This document shows, one piece after another, positions 16,678 through 25,079 of a stretch of 64,000 nucleotides of DNA (positions are counted from its first letter, which is position 1; the number at the start of each line of letters is the position of its first letter). Source of the stretch: Bordetella petrii (GTDB lineage: Bacteria > Pseudomonadota > Gammaproteobacteria > Burkholderiales > Burkholderiaceae_B); assembly GCF_000067205.1 (NCBI RefSeq), contig NC_010170.1, positions 3,596,001 to 3,660,000 on the forward strand. Direction: 5' to 3'. The notes under the pieces were generated by a model, which ran no database searches, had not been told where the DNA came from, and was given only the letters and a program-made list of their open reading frames with translations. Both the position numbers and the translations under genes were made by a program.

Positions 16678-17538
16678 TCAGAATCCGTACAGCCTCGCCG
16701 GGTTGTCGACCAGCAGTTTGTGTTGTGTGGAAGGGTCGGGCACCCACAGGGGAATCAGGTCGACCAGATCCCCGTCGTTGGGCATAGGCACGTCGCAAAT
16801 GGGATGCGGCCAGTTGCTGCCCCAGATGATGCGATCGGGCCAATGCGCGGCCACGCGGTGGATCATGGGCAGCATGTCGGCATGCGGATAGGGCTGCGAC
16901 GACAAGCGATAAAGACTGGCCAGCTTTGCCCAGGCGCGCCCCGTGTCCATTAGCCGGGCCAAGGCCGCGAACGGGGCGCTGTCCACGCCTTCGTCGCCGC
17001 GGATGCGCGCCATGTGGTCCAGCACGATGTCCACTCGCAGCGCCAGCAGGCGCGGCAACAGCTCCACCAGTTCGTTCGCATGCTTGAAATGCAGCACCAG
17101 ATGCCAGCCGAGCTCTTGCGCTTCGGCCGCCAGGGGCTCCAGCTGGTCGAATCCCACGCCGCCGCCCACCACGGTAGACAGGCGATAGCCGCGCATGCCC
17201 AGCGCGTGCATGCGCCGGCGCTCGGCCAGGGGGCGTCCCGGCGGCATCACCGCCACGCCGCGCGCCCGCGCGCCCATGCGCTCCAGCGCATCCAGCGTGG
17301 CGGCATTGTCGGTGCCGTGCGCGCCGCCATGCACGATGACGGCGCGCTCGATGCCCAGCGTGGCCAGCAGTTGCACATAGTCTTCTACCGTGCAGTCTTG
17401 CGGCGTGTAGCTGCGCTGCGGCGAATAGGGAAACCGCGCTTGCGGGCCGAAGATGTGCGCATGGCAATCGCAGGCGCCGGCGGGCATGCGAAAGCGCGGC
17501 GCGCGGGTGTTGCGGTCGGGACCGGGGCAGGCATGCAT
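16678..17538 (-). CDS. Amidohydrolase-family protein (2-pyrone-4,6-dicarboxylate lactonase-like)
   Basis: A 286-residue TIM-barrel hydrolase. CDCHAHIFGP near residue 23 gives the H-x-H metal site (H26, H28), RAVIVHGGAHGTDN and VLDHMARI follow, and the C-terminal IIWGSNWPHP supplies the catalytic aspartate region in the amidohydrolase-2 group to which LigI (PDC lactonase) belongs. LigI hydrolyses a pyrone dicarboxylate in lignin-derived aromatic breakdown; whether this protein uses the same substrate is inference. It lies 9 bp after the carboxymuconolactone-decarboxylase-like gene and upstream of a Bug receptor, which supports a ring-cleavage or lactone pathway. Confidence 0.78.
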   Translation of the reverse strand: MHACPGPDRNTRAPRFRMPAGACDCHAHIFGPQARFPYSPQRSYTPQDCTVEDYVQLLATLGIERAVIVHGGAHGTDNAATLDALERMGARARGVAVMPPGRPLAERRRMHALGMRGYRLSTVVGGGVGFDQLEPLAAEAQELGWHLVLHFKHANELVELLPRLLALRVDIVLDHMARIRGDEGVDSAPFAALARLMDTGRAWAKLASLYRLSSQPYPHADMLPMIHRVAAHWPDRIIWGSNWPHPICDVPMPNDGDLVDLIPLWVPDPSTQHKLLVDNPARLYGF

Positions 17539-17547
17539 GGCGGCGCC

Positions 17548-17985
17548 CTAGCTCGCTTGCGCTTCGCGTTCGGCGATGCGGGCCAGCACATCGGCGCCCC
17601 GGTTCGCCGCCGACACGCCGCGAAACAGATACGCCATGCTGACCACGGCCTGCATCTCTTCCCAGCTTGCGCCGGCGCGGCGTGCCGCAATGCCATGGAT
17701 GAGCGCGGCATCGCTGAGCTCTGCCATTAGCATGCCGAAGATCATCAATTGCGCCGTCTTGGTGTCGAAGCACGCGGGGTTCATTGCATGGGCGCGTACC
17801 TGTTCCTGCATTTCCACCAGGGCGGGATCGAGCGCGCCCGTCACCAACAAACGCGCCTCGACCCGCGGCGGCAGGTAGCCCAGCAACTGGCGATAGCTGT
17901 CGGCCTGGCGTTGCAGCGCGGCAGCGTCGCGCGGCGCGCCGACGGCCTGGGCAACAACACTGGCATCGATGCGGGATGCGGACAT
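17548..17985 (-). CDS. Carboxymuconolactone decarboxylase family protein
   Basis: A 145-residue helical protein of the CMD/AhpD-like superfamily. The segment NPACFDTKTAQLMIFGMLMAEL then AALIHGIAARRAGASWEEMQAVVSMAYLFRG matches the conserved helical core of the family. The AhpD C-x-x-C redox pair is absent, so a decarboxylase/isomerase-like role is more likely than peroxidase support. The start at 17985 is chosen because AGAAGGAG lies 5-12 bases upstream; the longer reading from TTG 18003 would run through this ribosome site. First gene of the operon divergent from the GntR regulator. Confidence 0.78.
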   Translation of the reverse strand: MSASRIDASVVAQAVGAPRDAAALQRQADSYRQLLGYLPPRVEARLLVTGALDPALVEMQEQVRAHAMNPACFDTKTAQLMIFGMLMAELSDAALIHGIAARRAGASWEEMQAVVSMAYLFRGVSAANRGADVLARIAEREAQAS

Positions 17986-18069
17986 GCGGGGCTCCTTCTG
18001 CAAGTGGCGCCGGCGGAATGCAGCGCGGCAGGCATATGGTTGACGAACCCCGAAGCAAAGTCAATAAAA

Positions 18070-18096
18070 AATCGATTTTATTACTTCGAATCGATT
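18070..18096. promoter_or_regulatory. Putative GntR operator: two AATCGATT sites
   Basis: Two identical 8-bp palindromes AATCGATT (18070-18077 and 18089-18096) sit 19 bp apart, about two helical turns, in an AT-rich stretch between the divergent CMD-like gene and the gntR-type gene. They are good candidates for the regulator's binding site. Pattern only, no experiment. Confidence 0.55.
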
Positions 18097-18124
18097 ATCG
18101 TGCCAGGGCGCTACAATAGCCCGC

Positions 18125-18820
18125 ATGAAAAATGCCCCGGCTTCCTCCGCCGCGCCCAAAACCGCGGCCAGCCCGTCACTGACGGCCTCGGTCGCTATCC
18201 AGATCCGGGCCGCCATCCTCGATGGCACCTACCCGCCCGGCGCGCGCCTGCGTCTGGACGAGCTGCGCCGCACCTACGACGTCAGCCTGAGTCCGCTGCG
18301 CGAAGCCCTGACACGCCTGGCCGCGGAAGACCTGGTGCAGATCACCGACCAGCGCGGCTATCAGGTCACGCCGGTGTCAGCCGAAAACCTGCGCGAAGTC
18401 ACGGTGCTGCGCACCCAGCTCGAAACCACGGCGTTGCAAGAATCGCTGCGGCGCGGCGATGACGCCTGGGAAGACGCCCTGGTGGCGGCCTACCACCGGC
18501 TGCATCGCCTGGAAAGCGACGGGCAGCGCGCCGAAGGCTGGGAAAAAGCCCACCGGGCCTTCCACCTGACCTTGTTCGCGGCCTGCGGCATGCCGCTGCT
18601 GCTGCGCTTTTGCGGCAGCCTGCACGACTTGAGCGATCGTTACCGCCGCCTTTTCCTGGCGCGCCATGCGCCCGACGCCAATGTGCCGGCCGAGCACCAG
18701 GCCATTTTCGAAGCCGCCATGGCGCGCGACGCCGAGCGCGCCGCGCAGATTCTTACCCGCCACCTGGAACGCACCGGGCGCAACATCATGACTGAGCTGG
18801 CCGGGCCGGCCGCCGACTGA
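18125..18820 (+). CDS. GntR-family regulator, FadR (FCD) subfamily
   Basis: A 231-residue repressor-type protein. The N-terminal winged helix (about residues 18-82) includes IRAAILDGTYPPGARLRLDELRRTYDVS and PLREALTRLAAEDLV, the standard GntR recognition region. The remaining helices (HRAFHLTLFAACGM, HQAIFEAAMARDAERA) form the FCD ligand-binding domain with histidines that usually bind a metal. It is divergent from the CMD-like / amidohydrolase / Bug operon and probably represses it until the organic acid substrate is present. Confidence 0.88.
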   Translation: MKNAPASSAAPKTAASPSLTASVAIQIRAAILDGTYPPGARLRLDELRRTYDVSLSPLREALTRLAAEDLVQITDQRGYQVTPVSAENLREVTVLRTQLETTALQESLRRGDDAWEDALVAAYHRLHRLESDGQRAEGWEKAHRAFHLTLFAACGMPLLLRFCGSLHDLSDRYRRLFLARHAPDANVPAEHQAIFEAAMARDAERAAQILTRHLERTGRNIMTELAGPAAD

Positions 18821-18867
18821 CCCGGCTCATTTCCCCGAAGGCTCCTCTCAACCCAGCCCCTCAAAAT

Positions 18868-18882
18868 TCAATAAGTTATTGA
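18868..18882. other. Perfect 15-bp AT-rich palindrome
   Basis: TCAATAA-G-TTATTGA lies in the gap between the gntR-type gene and the tRNA-Arg terminator. Its role is unknown; it could be a protein-binding site or part of a weak terminator for the gntR-type transcript. Confidence 0.4.
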
Positions 18883-18911
18883 TATTCAAGAATTACGGGG
18901 GGCGGCAGCAG

Positions 18912-18941
18912 CAAAGAAAAAGGGCCTCGCAATGGAGACCC
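18912..18941 (-). terminator. Rho-independent terminator of tRNA-Arg
   Basis: On the minus strand GGGTCTC and GAGGCCC (18935-18941 and 18922-18928) pair around a 6-base loop and are followed by TTTTTCTT. It starts about 11 bases after the tRNA 3' end. A short T-run on the plus side (CTTTT) could make it bidirectional. Confidence 0.75.
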
Positions 18942-18951
18942 TTTTAAAATT

Positions 18952-19028
18952 TGGCGCGCCCGGCAGGATTCGAACCCACGACCCCTTGGTTCGTAGCCAA
19001 GTACTCTATCCAACTGAGCTACGGGCGC
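18952..19028 (-). tRNA. tRNA-Arg(ACG), copy 1
   Basis: A 77-base tRNA with the CCA end encoded. The acceptor stem is GCGCCCG/CGGGCGC with discriminator G. The anticodon stem CTTGG/CCAAG encloses CTACGAA, giving anticodon ACG, which is read as ICG after deamination. The T-loop TTCGAAT is standard. It is identical to the copy at 35666-35742. Confidence 0.97.
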
Positions 19029-19060
19029 TGGTAAAGAGGCGAAATTATAGCGGAAATTTG

Positions 19061-20332
19061 TTATTTGTCCAGCCTGATTTCGGCGCTCCCTGTTTGCGGG
19101 CTCAGCACCAGCCCGGACGCCCGGGGCGTCTTGCGTTCGATGTCGGGCAGCAGAAAGGCCACCACGCCCAGCAGCGGCAGATAGGCGCACACCTGGTACA
19201 CGTAGGCAATGCTGGTCATGTCGGCCAGTTTGCCCAGGGCCGCGGCGCCCAGGCCGCCCATGCCGAACGCAAAGCCGAAGAACAGGCCGGCGATCATGCC
19301 CACCTTGCCGGGCACCAGCTCCTGCGCATACACCACGATGGCCGAAAACGCCGACGCCAGCACGATCCCGATCACCACCACCAGCACGCCGGTCCAGAAC
19401 AGGTTGGCATGCGGCAACAGCAGCGTGAACGGCGCCACGCCCAGGATGGACGCCCAGATCACGATCTTGCGCCCGATGCGGTCGCCCACCGGCCCGCCCG
19501 CCACGGTGCCGAACGCCACCGCCGCCAGGAACAAGAACAAATACAGCTGCGCCGACCGCACCGACAGGTCGAACTTGTCCATTAAGTAGAAAGTGAAGTA
19601 ACTGTTCAGGCTGGCCAGGTAAAAGTACTTGGAAAAGATCAGCACGCCCAGGATGCCCAAGGCCCACATTACCTTGGCGCGGCCTGGCGCGGCGGCGTCG
19701 CCCGCCGCGCGGGCGCGGGGCTTGAGCAGCGCGCGGTTGGCGCCGTACCAGCGGCCGATGCCCACCAGGACCACAATGCCGAACAGCGCCGCCAGCGAGA
19801 ACCAGGCCACGCTGCCCTGCCCGTGCGGAATGATGAACAGCGCCGCCAGCAGCGGCCCCAGCGCCGACCCGACATTGCCGCCCACCTGGAACAGCGACTG
19901 CGCCAGGCCATGCCGCCCGCCCGAGGCCATGCGGGCCACGCGCGACGACTCCGGGTGGAACACCGACGACCCGGTGCCCACCAGCGCGGCGGCCACCAGC
20001 AAGTACGGCAGCGACGGCGCGAACGCCAGCAGCAGCAGGCCCACCAGCGTGAAGCCCATGCCTATTGGCAGCGAGTACGTGGTGGGCCGCTTGTCGGTGT
20101 ACAGGCCGATGCAGGGTTGCAGCAGCGACGCCGCAATCTGGTAGGTCAGCGTGATCAGGCCGACCTGGGCGAAACTGAGGTTGAACGAATCTTTCAGCAT
20201 GGGGTAGATGGCCAACAAGATCGACTGGATCATGTCGTTCATCATGTGGGCCACACTGATGGCGCCCAACACCTTGTAGGCGGTAGAGGGTGAAGCAGCC
20301 GGCGCGGAACCGGCGGAAGTCGTGGAAGTCAT
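19061..20332 (-). CDS. MFS transporter, fosmidomycin-resistance (Fsr) type
   Basis: A 423-residue membrane protein with about 12 hydrophobic segments. The block GTGSSVFHPESSRVARMASGG followed by HGLAQSLFQVGGN is the hallmark of Fsr-type exporters (E. coli Fsr is 406 residues). It also has the MFS loop motif GPVGDRIGRK between the two halves. Fsr exports fosmidomycin and its natural role is unclear. The gene ends 32 bp upstream of the tRNA-Arg and is divergent from an AraC-type regulator, which may control it. Confidence 0.87.
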   Translation of the reverse strand: MTSTTSAGSAPAASPSTAYKVLGAISVAHMMNDMIQSILLAIYPMLKDSFNLSFAQVGLITLTYQIAASLLQPCIGLYTDKRPTTYSLPIGMGFTLVGLLLLAFAPSLPYLLVAAALVGTGSSVFHPESSRVARMASGGRHGLAQSLFQVGGNVGSALGPLLAALFIIPHGQGSVAWFSLAALFGIVVLVGIGRWYGANRALLKPRARAAGDAAAPGRAKVMWALGILGVLIFSKYFYLASLNSYFTFYLMDKFDLSVRSAQLYLFLFLAAVAFGTVAGGPVGDRIGRKIVIWASILGVAPFTLLLPHANLFWTGVLVVVIGIVLASAFSAIVVYAQELVPGKVGMIAGLFFGFAFGMGGLGAAALGKLADMTSIAYVYQVCAYLPLLGVVAFLLPDIERKTPRASGLVLSPQTGSAEIRLDK

Positions 20333-20460
20333 GGCGTGGCAGCGGAGATCGAAGCGGCACCCGGACAGGCGCGGGCCGCGGCGCGCGAAGCAATCAGTGT
20401 ATAAAGTCCCGGATGCGCAGAAGTGCCAACTTTCGTCGCCAAACTGACATAAGCACCGCC

Positions 20461-21267
20461 ATGCCCCGCCGTCCCGTCGCGCCCGCCGACCCCACCCGCA
20501 GCCGCCAGGCCGAAGACTACCAACACGTGCCGCGCCTGGTCACGGCGTTGGCCAAGGATTTCGTGCCCAGCGAGACCACTGGCCCGCACAGTCATCCGCG
20601 CGGTCAACTGGTGTACGCCATCGAAGGCGTGATGCGCGTCAGCACGCCCGACGGCTTCTGGACCCTGCCCTCGCTGCGCGCGCTATGGGTGCCGCCCGGC
20701 ACGGTGCACGGCATCCAGATGGTGGGCAAGGTGTCGATGCGCACGCTGTATGTGCACGCGAACGCGGCGAATTCGCTATGGGATCGCTGCCAGGTGGTCG
20801 AGGTGTCGGGCCTGCTGCGCGAACTGATTCTGGCCCTGACGGCCGAGCCCATCGAATACGCGCTGGAGGGCCGCGGCGGGCAGATCGCCACGCTGCTGCT
20901 CACCGAACTCAAGGCCGCGCCGGTCATTCCCATCCGGATCCCCTGGCCGCAAGACCGCCGCTTGCAGACGGTCTGTCGGGCCATCCTGGCCCAGCCTGGC
21001 CTGGCGCGCACCGTAGACGACTGGGGCGACGAAGTGGGCGCCAGCGGCCGCACCCTGATTCGCCTGTTCCAGGCCGAGGTGGGCCTGAACTACCGCCAAT
21101 GGGTGCAGCAAGTACGGCTGGCGGAGGCGCTGCACCGCCTGTCGCTGGGACAGCCAGTGGCTCGGGTGGCGGCGGAGCTGGGTTACCGTAGTCCCAGCGC
21201 GTTCAGCGCGATGTTCCGCCGCGCGCTCGGCTCGCCGCCGCAGGCTTACTTGCACAACGGCAGCTGA
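20461..21267 (+). CDS. AraC-family transcriptional regulator with cupin sensor domain
   Basis: A 268-residue protein. The N-terminal half is a cupin-like sensor (GPHSHPRGQLVYAIEGVM, LRALWVPPGTVHGI) and the C-terminal third a double helix-turn-helix (WGDEVGASGRTLIRLFQAEVG, VRLAEALHRLSLGQPVARVAAELGY, SPSAFSAMFRRALGSPP). It matches the group often placed next to exporters, and here it is divergent from the Fsr-type gene across 128 bp. The ATG at 20461 is the first giving a sensible cupin start; the frame is open further upstream but that stretch has no domain. Confidence 0.87.
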   Translation: MPRRPVAPADPTRSRQAEDYQHVPRLVTALAKDFVPSETTGPHSHPRGQLVYAIEGVMRVSTPDGFWTLPSLRALWVPPGTVHGIQMVGKVSMRTLYVHANAANSLWDRCQVVEVSGLLRELILALTAEPIEYALEGRGGQIATLLLTELKAAPVIPIRIPWPQDRRLQTVCRAILAQPGLARTVDDWGDEVGASGRTLIRLFQAEVGLNYRQWVQQVRLAEALHRLSLGQPVARVAAELGYRSPSAFSAMFRRALGSPPQAYLHNGS

Positions 21268-21350
21268 GCGGGCGGCGGCCCTGCCGCACCGAACCGCGCT
21301 TTTCCTGCTGCGGTGATTCCCACCGCCCAAGTATGGGCAAGCCGTATATT

Positions 21351-21400
21351 TATATATCTAGATTTATAGATATATAATTCGAGAAAACTCGATTTATAGA
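21351..21400. promoter_or_regulatory. AT-rich operator region upstream of the ArsR-type gene
   Basis: Three signals overlap here: a 9-bp inverted repeat TATATATCT / AGATATATA (21351-21359, 21368-21376), an exact 10-bp direct repeat GATTTATAGA (21361-21370 and 21391-21400), and a smaller inverted repeat TCGAG/CTCGA (21379-21383, 21388-21392). The region ends 8 bp before the ArsR-type start codon, the usual place for an autoregulatory operator. Confidence 0.6.
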
Positions 21401-21407
21401 CGCCTAC

Positions 21408-21704
21408 ATGGACATCGACCTGATCATCAAGGCACTCGCCAACCCGGTGCGCCGCGACATCCTGCAATGGCTCAAAGAGCCCGAAAAGCACTTCTCGACC
21501 CAGGAGCACCCGCTGGAAGTCGGGGTGTGCGCCGGGCAGTTCGAGCGCTGCGGGTTGTCGCAATCGACCATGTCCACGCACCTGGCCGTGCTGCAGCGCG
21601 CCGAACTCGTCACAACGCGCCGCATCGGCCAGTGGATTTTCTACAAGCGCAACGAAGACACCATCTCGGCGTTTCTGCGTTCCCTCGGCCAGGAACTCGT
21701 GTGA
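21408..21704 (+). CDS. ArsR-family winged-helix regulator with two cysteines
   Basis: A compact 98-residue ArsR/SmtB-type protein. KALANPVRRDILQWL is the N-terminal helix pair, LSQSTMSTHLAVLQRAELV the recognition helix region and TTRRIGQWIFYKRNE the wing. It lacks the classical ELCVCDL metal motif; instead two cysteines, C41 and C48, sit in the loop just before the recognition helix (GVCAGQFERCG). This could sense thiol-reactive or redox signals. It is followed 48 bp later by an Old Yellow Enzyme gene, most likely its target. Confidence 0.85.
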   Translation: MDIDLIIKALANPVRRDILQWLKEPEKHFSTQEHPLEVGVCAGQFERCGLSQSTMSTHLAVLQRAELVTTRRIGQWIFYKRNEDTISAFLRSLGQELV

Positions 21705-21752
21705 CCCGGCACTGCCGGCCCCTCCCTTTTCTTCCCTACACCAGCCTTCACC

Positions 21753-22865
21753 ATGCCCACTTTATTCGACCCCATCGCCGCCGGCGACCTGCAACTATCC
21801 AATCGCGTCGTCATGGCGCCGCTTACCCGCAACCGCGCCCCCAACGCCGTGCCCACCGAAATGATGGCCACGTACTACACGCAGCGCGCCAGCGCCGGGC
21901 TGATCATTACCGAAGCCACCGCCATCACCCATCAGGGCCAGGGCTATGCCCAGGTGCCCGGCCTGTACTCGGCCGAGCAACTGGCTGGCTGGAAGCGCGT
22001 GGTCGACTCGGTGCACGCGGCCGGCGGCAAGATCGTGGTGCAACTGTGGCACGTGGGGCGCATTTCGCACACGTCGCTGCAGCCCGGCAATGGCGCGCCG
22101 GTGGCGCCCTCGGCGGTGCGCGCCAATTCCAAGACCTACCTGGTGCGCCCCGACGGCTCGGGCGAATTCGTGCCTACGTCCGAACCGCGCGCGCTGCGGC
22201 TGGACGAGCTGCCCGGCATCGTTGAAGACTACCGCCGCGCCGCGCGCGCGGCCGTCGAAGTCGGCTTCGACGGCGTGGAAGTCCATGCCGCCAACGGCTA
22301 CCTGATCGACCAGTTCCTGCGCTCGGGCAGCAACCAGCGCACGGACGGCTACGGCGGCAGCATCGAGAACCGCGCCCGCCTGCTGGTACAGGTCATGGAC
22401 GCGGTGACCGGCGAGATCGGCGCGGGCCGCACCGGCATCCGCATCTCGCCCGTCACGCCCGCCAACGACGCCAGCGATCCGCAACCCCAGCCGCTGTTCG
22501 ACTACGTAGTGCGCAAGCTGGCGGGCTACGGACTCGCCTACGTGCATGTCATTGAGGGCGCCACCGGTGGCCCGCGCGACTTCCAGCAAGGCGATCAACC
22601 GTTCGACTACGCCGCGCTGCGCGAGGCCTACCACCAGGCCGGCGGCCGGGGCGCGTGGATGGCCAACAACAACTACGACGCCGCGCTGGCCGGACGCGCC
22701 ATCGAAACCGGCCAGGCCGACCTGGTCGCCTTCGGCAAGCCCTTCATCGCCAACCCCGATCTCGTGCGCCGCCTGCGCGAACAGGCGCCGCTGAACGAGC
22801 CGGACAAGGCCACGTTCTACGGCGGCGGCGCCCAGGGCTATATCGACTATCCGGCGCTGACCTGA
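21753..22865 (+). CDS. Old Yellow Enzyme-family alkene reductase (NemA-like)
   Basis: A 370-residue FMN enzyme, close in size to E. coli NemA (365). Family marks are VVMAPLTRNRA, QLWHVGRISH, the substrate-binding VHAANGYLIDQFLRSGSNQRTD with the H-x-x-N pair, GGSIENRARL and the phosphate-binding LVAFGKPFIANPDL. NemA-type enzymes use NAD(P)H to reduce activated alkenes, N-ethylmaleimide and nitro esters and so detoxify electrophiles. In enterobacteria nemA is controlled by the cysteine sensor NemR; here an ArsR-type protein with two cysteines takes that position. Confidence 0.92.
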   Translation: MPTLFDPIAAGDLQLSNRVVMAPLTRNRAPNAVPTEMMATYYTQRASAGLIITEATAITHQGQGYAQVPGLYSAEQLAGWKRVVDSVHAAGGKIVVQLWHVGRISHTSLQPGNGAPVAPSAVRANSKTYLVRPDGSGEFVPTSEPRALRLDELPGIVEDYRRAARAAVEVGFDGVEVHAANGYLIDQFLRSGSNQRTDGYGGSIENRARLLVQVMDAVTGEIGAGRTGIRISPVTPANDASDPQPQPLFDYVVRKLAGYGLAYVHVIEGATGGPRDFQQGDQPFDYAALREAYHQAGGRGAWMANNNYDAALAGRAIETGQADLVAFGKPFIANPDLVRRLREQAPLNEPDKATFYGGGAQGYIDYPALT

Positions 22866-22914
22866 ACTTGCGATAGCGAGCCGGCTGGGGCGCGGGGCTC
22901 TTGCCGAGCGCTCT

Positions 22915-22940
22915 GCCGGGCGCCTTTCAGTACGCCCGGC
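22915..22940 (+). terminator. Hairpin after the Old Yellow Enzyme gene
   Basis: GCCGGGCG (22915-22922) and CGCCCGGC (22933-22940) form a perfect 8-bp stem with a 10-base loop, 50 bp after the stop. No T-run follows, so it may be a weak or Rho-assisted terminator. Confidence 0.45.
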
Positions 22941-23036
22941 AAAGCGAGACAGTCGGGCGTCCGCCCATTTAGTTGCGAAAATCAACAATATCGGCAAGAA
23001 TGGCAGCCTCGATCGCCAATCTCCATTCCTGCCAAC

Positions 23037-23993
23037 ATGCTCCATACCCGCCTGACCCGTCTGCTCGGCCTGCGCTGTCCCATCATTCAGGGGGGCATGA
23101 GTTGGGCATCGTCGAACGCCGCGCTGGCCCTGGCGGTATCGCGCGCCGGCGGCCTGGGCACCATCGCGTCCGGCCCCATGTACCCGCAAGACCTGCTGGC
23201 GGCTATCCAGGCGGTGCGGGCCGGCACCGACGCGCCGTTCGCGGTCAACATTCCGCTATACAACAAGCGCGCGCAAGAGCACATGGACATCGCCATAGCC
23301 GAGCGCGTGCCCGTCATCATCGCGTCGCAGGGTGGCCCGCAGAAGCACCTGGCCCGCGCGCGCGACGCAGGCATCAAATGGCTGCAGGTGGTGGCCAGCC
23401 CGCTGCATGCCCAGAAGGCGCAGGCGGCCGGCGTGGATGCGGTCATTGCGGCGGGCCTGGAAGCCGGCGGGCACCCCGGGCCCGACGAAATCGGCACACT
23501 GGTGCTGGCGCGCGCCGTGGCGCGCGCGATCGATATTCCGTTCGCCATCGCTGGCGGCATTGCCGATGGCGCGGGCGTGGCCGCGGCGCTGTGCCTGGGG
23601 GCCGATGGCGCGCAGTTGGGTACCCGCTTCCTGCTTACCCCGGAAGCCGGGCTGCATCCCGCCTACAAGCAGGTCGTGCTGGCGGCCGGCGTGGCCGACA
23701 CCACGCTGGTCGGGCGGGGCCGCTCGCCGGTGCGCATGCTGCGCAATGCCTTTGCGCGCGAGTACGCGGCCGCGGAACGGGCCGGCGCAGCCGATGCCGA
23801 CCTCGACAGCCTGTTCGCCGCGCGCTCGCTGAAGCTGGCGGCCAAAGACGGCGACGTCGACCAGGGCAAGGTGGAAGCCGGCCAGAGCGCCGGGTTGGTC
23901 GACGCCCTGCAGCCGGCCGGCGAGGTCGTCGCCGAACTGGTGCGCGACGCGCGCCAGGCCCTGTCGCGCGGATCGAGCCTGCTGGCCGCCTGA
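23037..23993 (+). CDS. Nitronate monooxygenase family protein
   Basis: A 318-residue FMN TIM-barrel of the nitronate monooxygenase / 2-nitropropane dioxygenase family. It starts with LGLRCPIIQGGMSWAS, has the catalytic-histidine region GLEAGGHPGPDEIGT, the FMN phosphate segment AIAGGIADGAGVAAALCLGADGAQLGTRF and TPEAGLHPAYK. Members oxidise nitronates such as propionate 3-nitronate, a respiratory poison, though FabK-like reductases are related. It stands alone with its own promoter region and is convergent with a Bug operon. Confidence 0.85.
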   Translation: MLHTRLTRLLGLRCPIIQGGMSWASSNAALALAVSRAGGLGTIASGPMYPQDLLAAIQAVRAGTDAPFAVNIPLYNKRAQEHMDIAIAERVPVIIASQGGPQKHLARARDAGIKWLQVVASPLHAQKAQAAGVDAVIAAGLEAGGHPGPDEIGTLVLARAVARAIDIPFAIAGGIADGAGVAAALCLGADGAQLGTRFLLTPEAGLHPAYKQVVLAAGVADTTLVGRGRSPVRMLRNAFAREYAAAERAGAADADLDSLFAARSLKLAAKDGDVDQGKVEAGQSAGLVDALQPAGEVVAELVRDARQALSRGSSLLAA

Positions 23994-24018
23994 GGGGCGG
24001 CCCGAGGAATACCGCGAG

Positions 24019-24037
24019 GGGCCGGCAGGGCCGGCCC
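24019..24037. terminator. GC-rich hairpin between convergent genes
   Basis: GGGCCGGC and GCCGGCCC pair perfectly around three bases, between the stops of the nitronate monooxygenase and the Bug gene. There is no T-run, so the terminator role is uncertain. Confidence 0.4.
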
Positions 24038-24044
24038 GCCCGCC

Positions 24045-25013
24045 CTACTGCTTGACCAGCCCCGCGCCCTTCACCAGTCCGGTCAGCACCTGCTGGTCTT
24101 TGCGCACAAAATCGAGCGCCTGCTGCGGCGTCATGCTCCACAGCTCCACGCCCTGCGAGGCCATCTGCTTGCTGTAGGCCGGGTCCTGGTTGACGGCATT
24201 GACGGCTTTGTTCAGCCGGTCGATGATCGCATCGGGCGTGCCCGCCGGCGCGGCCAGGCTGTACCACGACGCCGACTCGGCCCCGTCGATGCCCGCCTGC
24301 GCCAACGTGGGCACGTCCGGCAGCAGCGGCGAACGCTCTTTGGCGGCGTACGCCAGCGCCACCAGCCGGTTGTCCTTGATGAACTGCAGGCTGGCCGCCA
24401 GGTTCAGCACGGCCATGTCCACCTGCCCGCCCACCAGGTCATTGATGGCCGGCGCCGCGCCCTTGTAGGGGATATGCACCAGATCGATATCGGCGCGCTG
24501 CCGGAACAGCTCTGCGCCCAGATGGGGCGAGCTGCCCGGCCCCGCCGACCCGTAGTTCAACTTGCCGGGCTGCTTGCGCGCCAGCGCGATCAGTTCGCCC
24601 ACCGATTTGACGCCCAGCTTGGGATTCACCACCAGCATGTTGGGCTGGTTGCCCACGATGCCGATAAAACGGAAATCCTTCACGCCGTCGTACGACGTGT
24701 GCTGCATCAGCGGCGTAACGATATGGGCCGCCGCGGTGCCCAGCAGCAGCGTATAACCGTCGGGCTTGGCGCGCGCCACGATCTGCGTGCCAATGGACGC
24801 GCCGCCGCCAGCCTTGTTTTCCACCACGACGGGCTGGCCCAACTGCTTTTCCAGTTCGCGCGCCAGGGCGCGGCCCAGCGTGTCGGCCGGCCCGCCCGCG
24901 GCATAAGGATTGACCAGCGTGATCGGCTGGGAGGGGTACGGCTGCGCCGCCAGCGCGGTCGCGCACAACGCGGCAGCCGCGGCGGCCACCATGAATTTAC
25001 TGATCGCTTGCAT
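24045..25013 (-). CDS. Bug-family tripartite tricarboxylate transporter substrate-binding protein
   Basis: A 322-residue periplasmic receptor; signal peptide about residues 1-23 (ending LAA before QPYPSQ). It has LVNPYAAGGPADTLGRALARELEK, VVVENKAGGGASIGTQIVARA, HIPYKGAAPAINDLVGGQVDMA and LAAPAGTPDAIIDRLNKA. It is the last gene of an operon read from the MarR-type gene side: crotonase, CoA-transferase, Bug. This suggests it captures the acid that the CoA-transferase then activates. Confidence 0.88.
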   Translation of the reverse strand: MQAISKFMVAAAAAALCATALAAQPYPSQPITLVNPYAAGGPADTLGRALARELEKQLGQPVVVENKAGGGASIGTQIVARAKPDGYTLLLGTAAAHIVTPLMQHTSYDGVKDFRFIGIVGNQPNMLVVNPKLGVKSVGELIALARKQPGKLNYGSAGPGSSPHLGAELFRQRADIDLVHIPYKGAAPAINDLVGGQVDMAVLNLAASLQFIKDNRLVALAYAAKERSPLLPDVPTLAQAGIDGAESASWYSLAAPAGTPDAIIDRLNKAVNAVNQDPAYSKQMASQGVELWSMTPQQALDFVRKDQQVLTGLVKGAGLVKQ

Positions 25014-25079
25014 GTCGTGTCTCCTGGATTGTTTTTGCTGAAATGCGGCGCGCCGGAGCCGGCGCGGCCCCGGCGCGTG

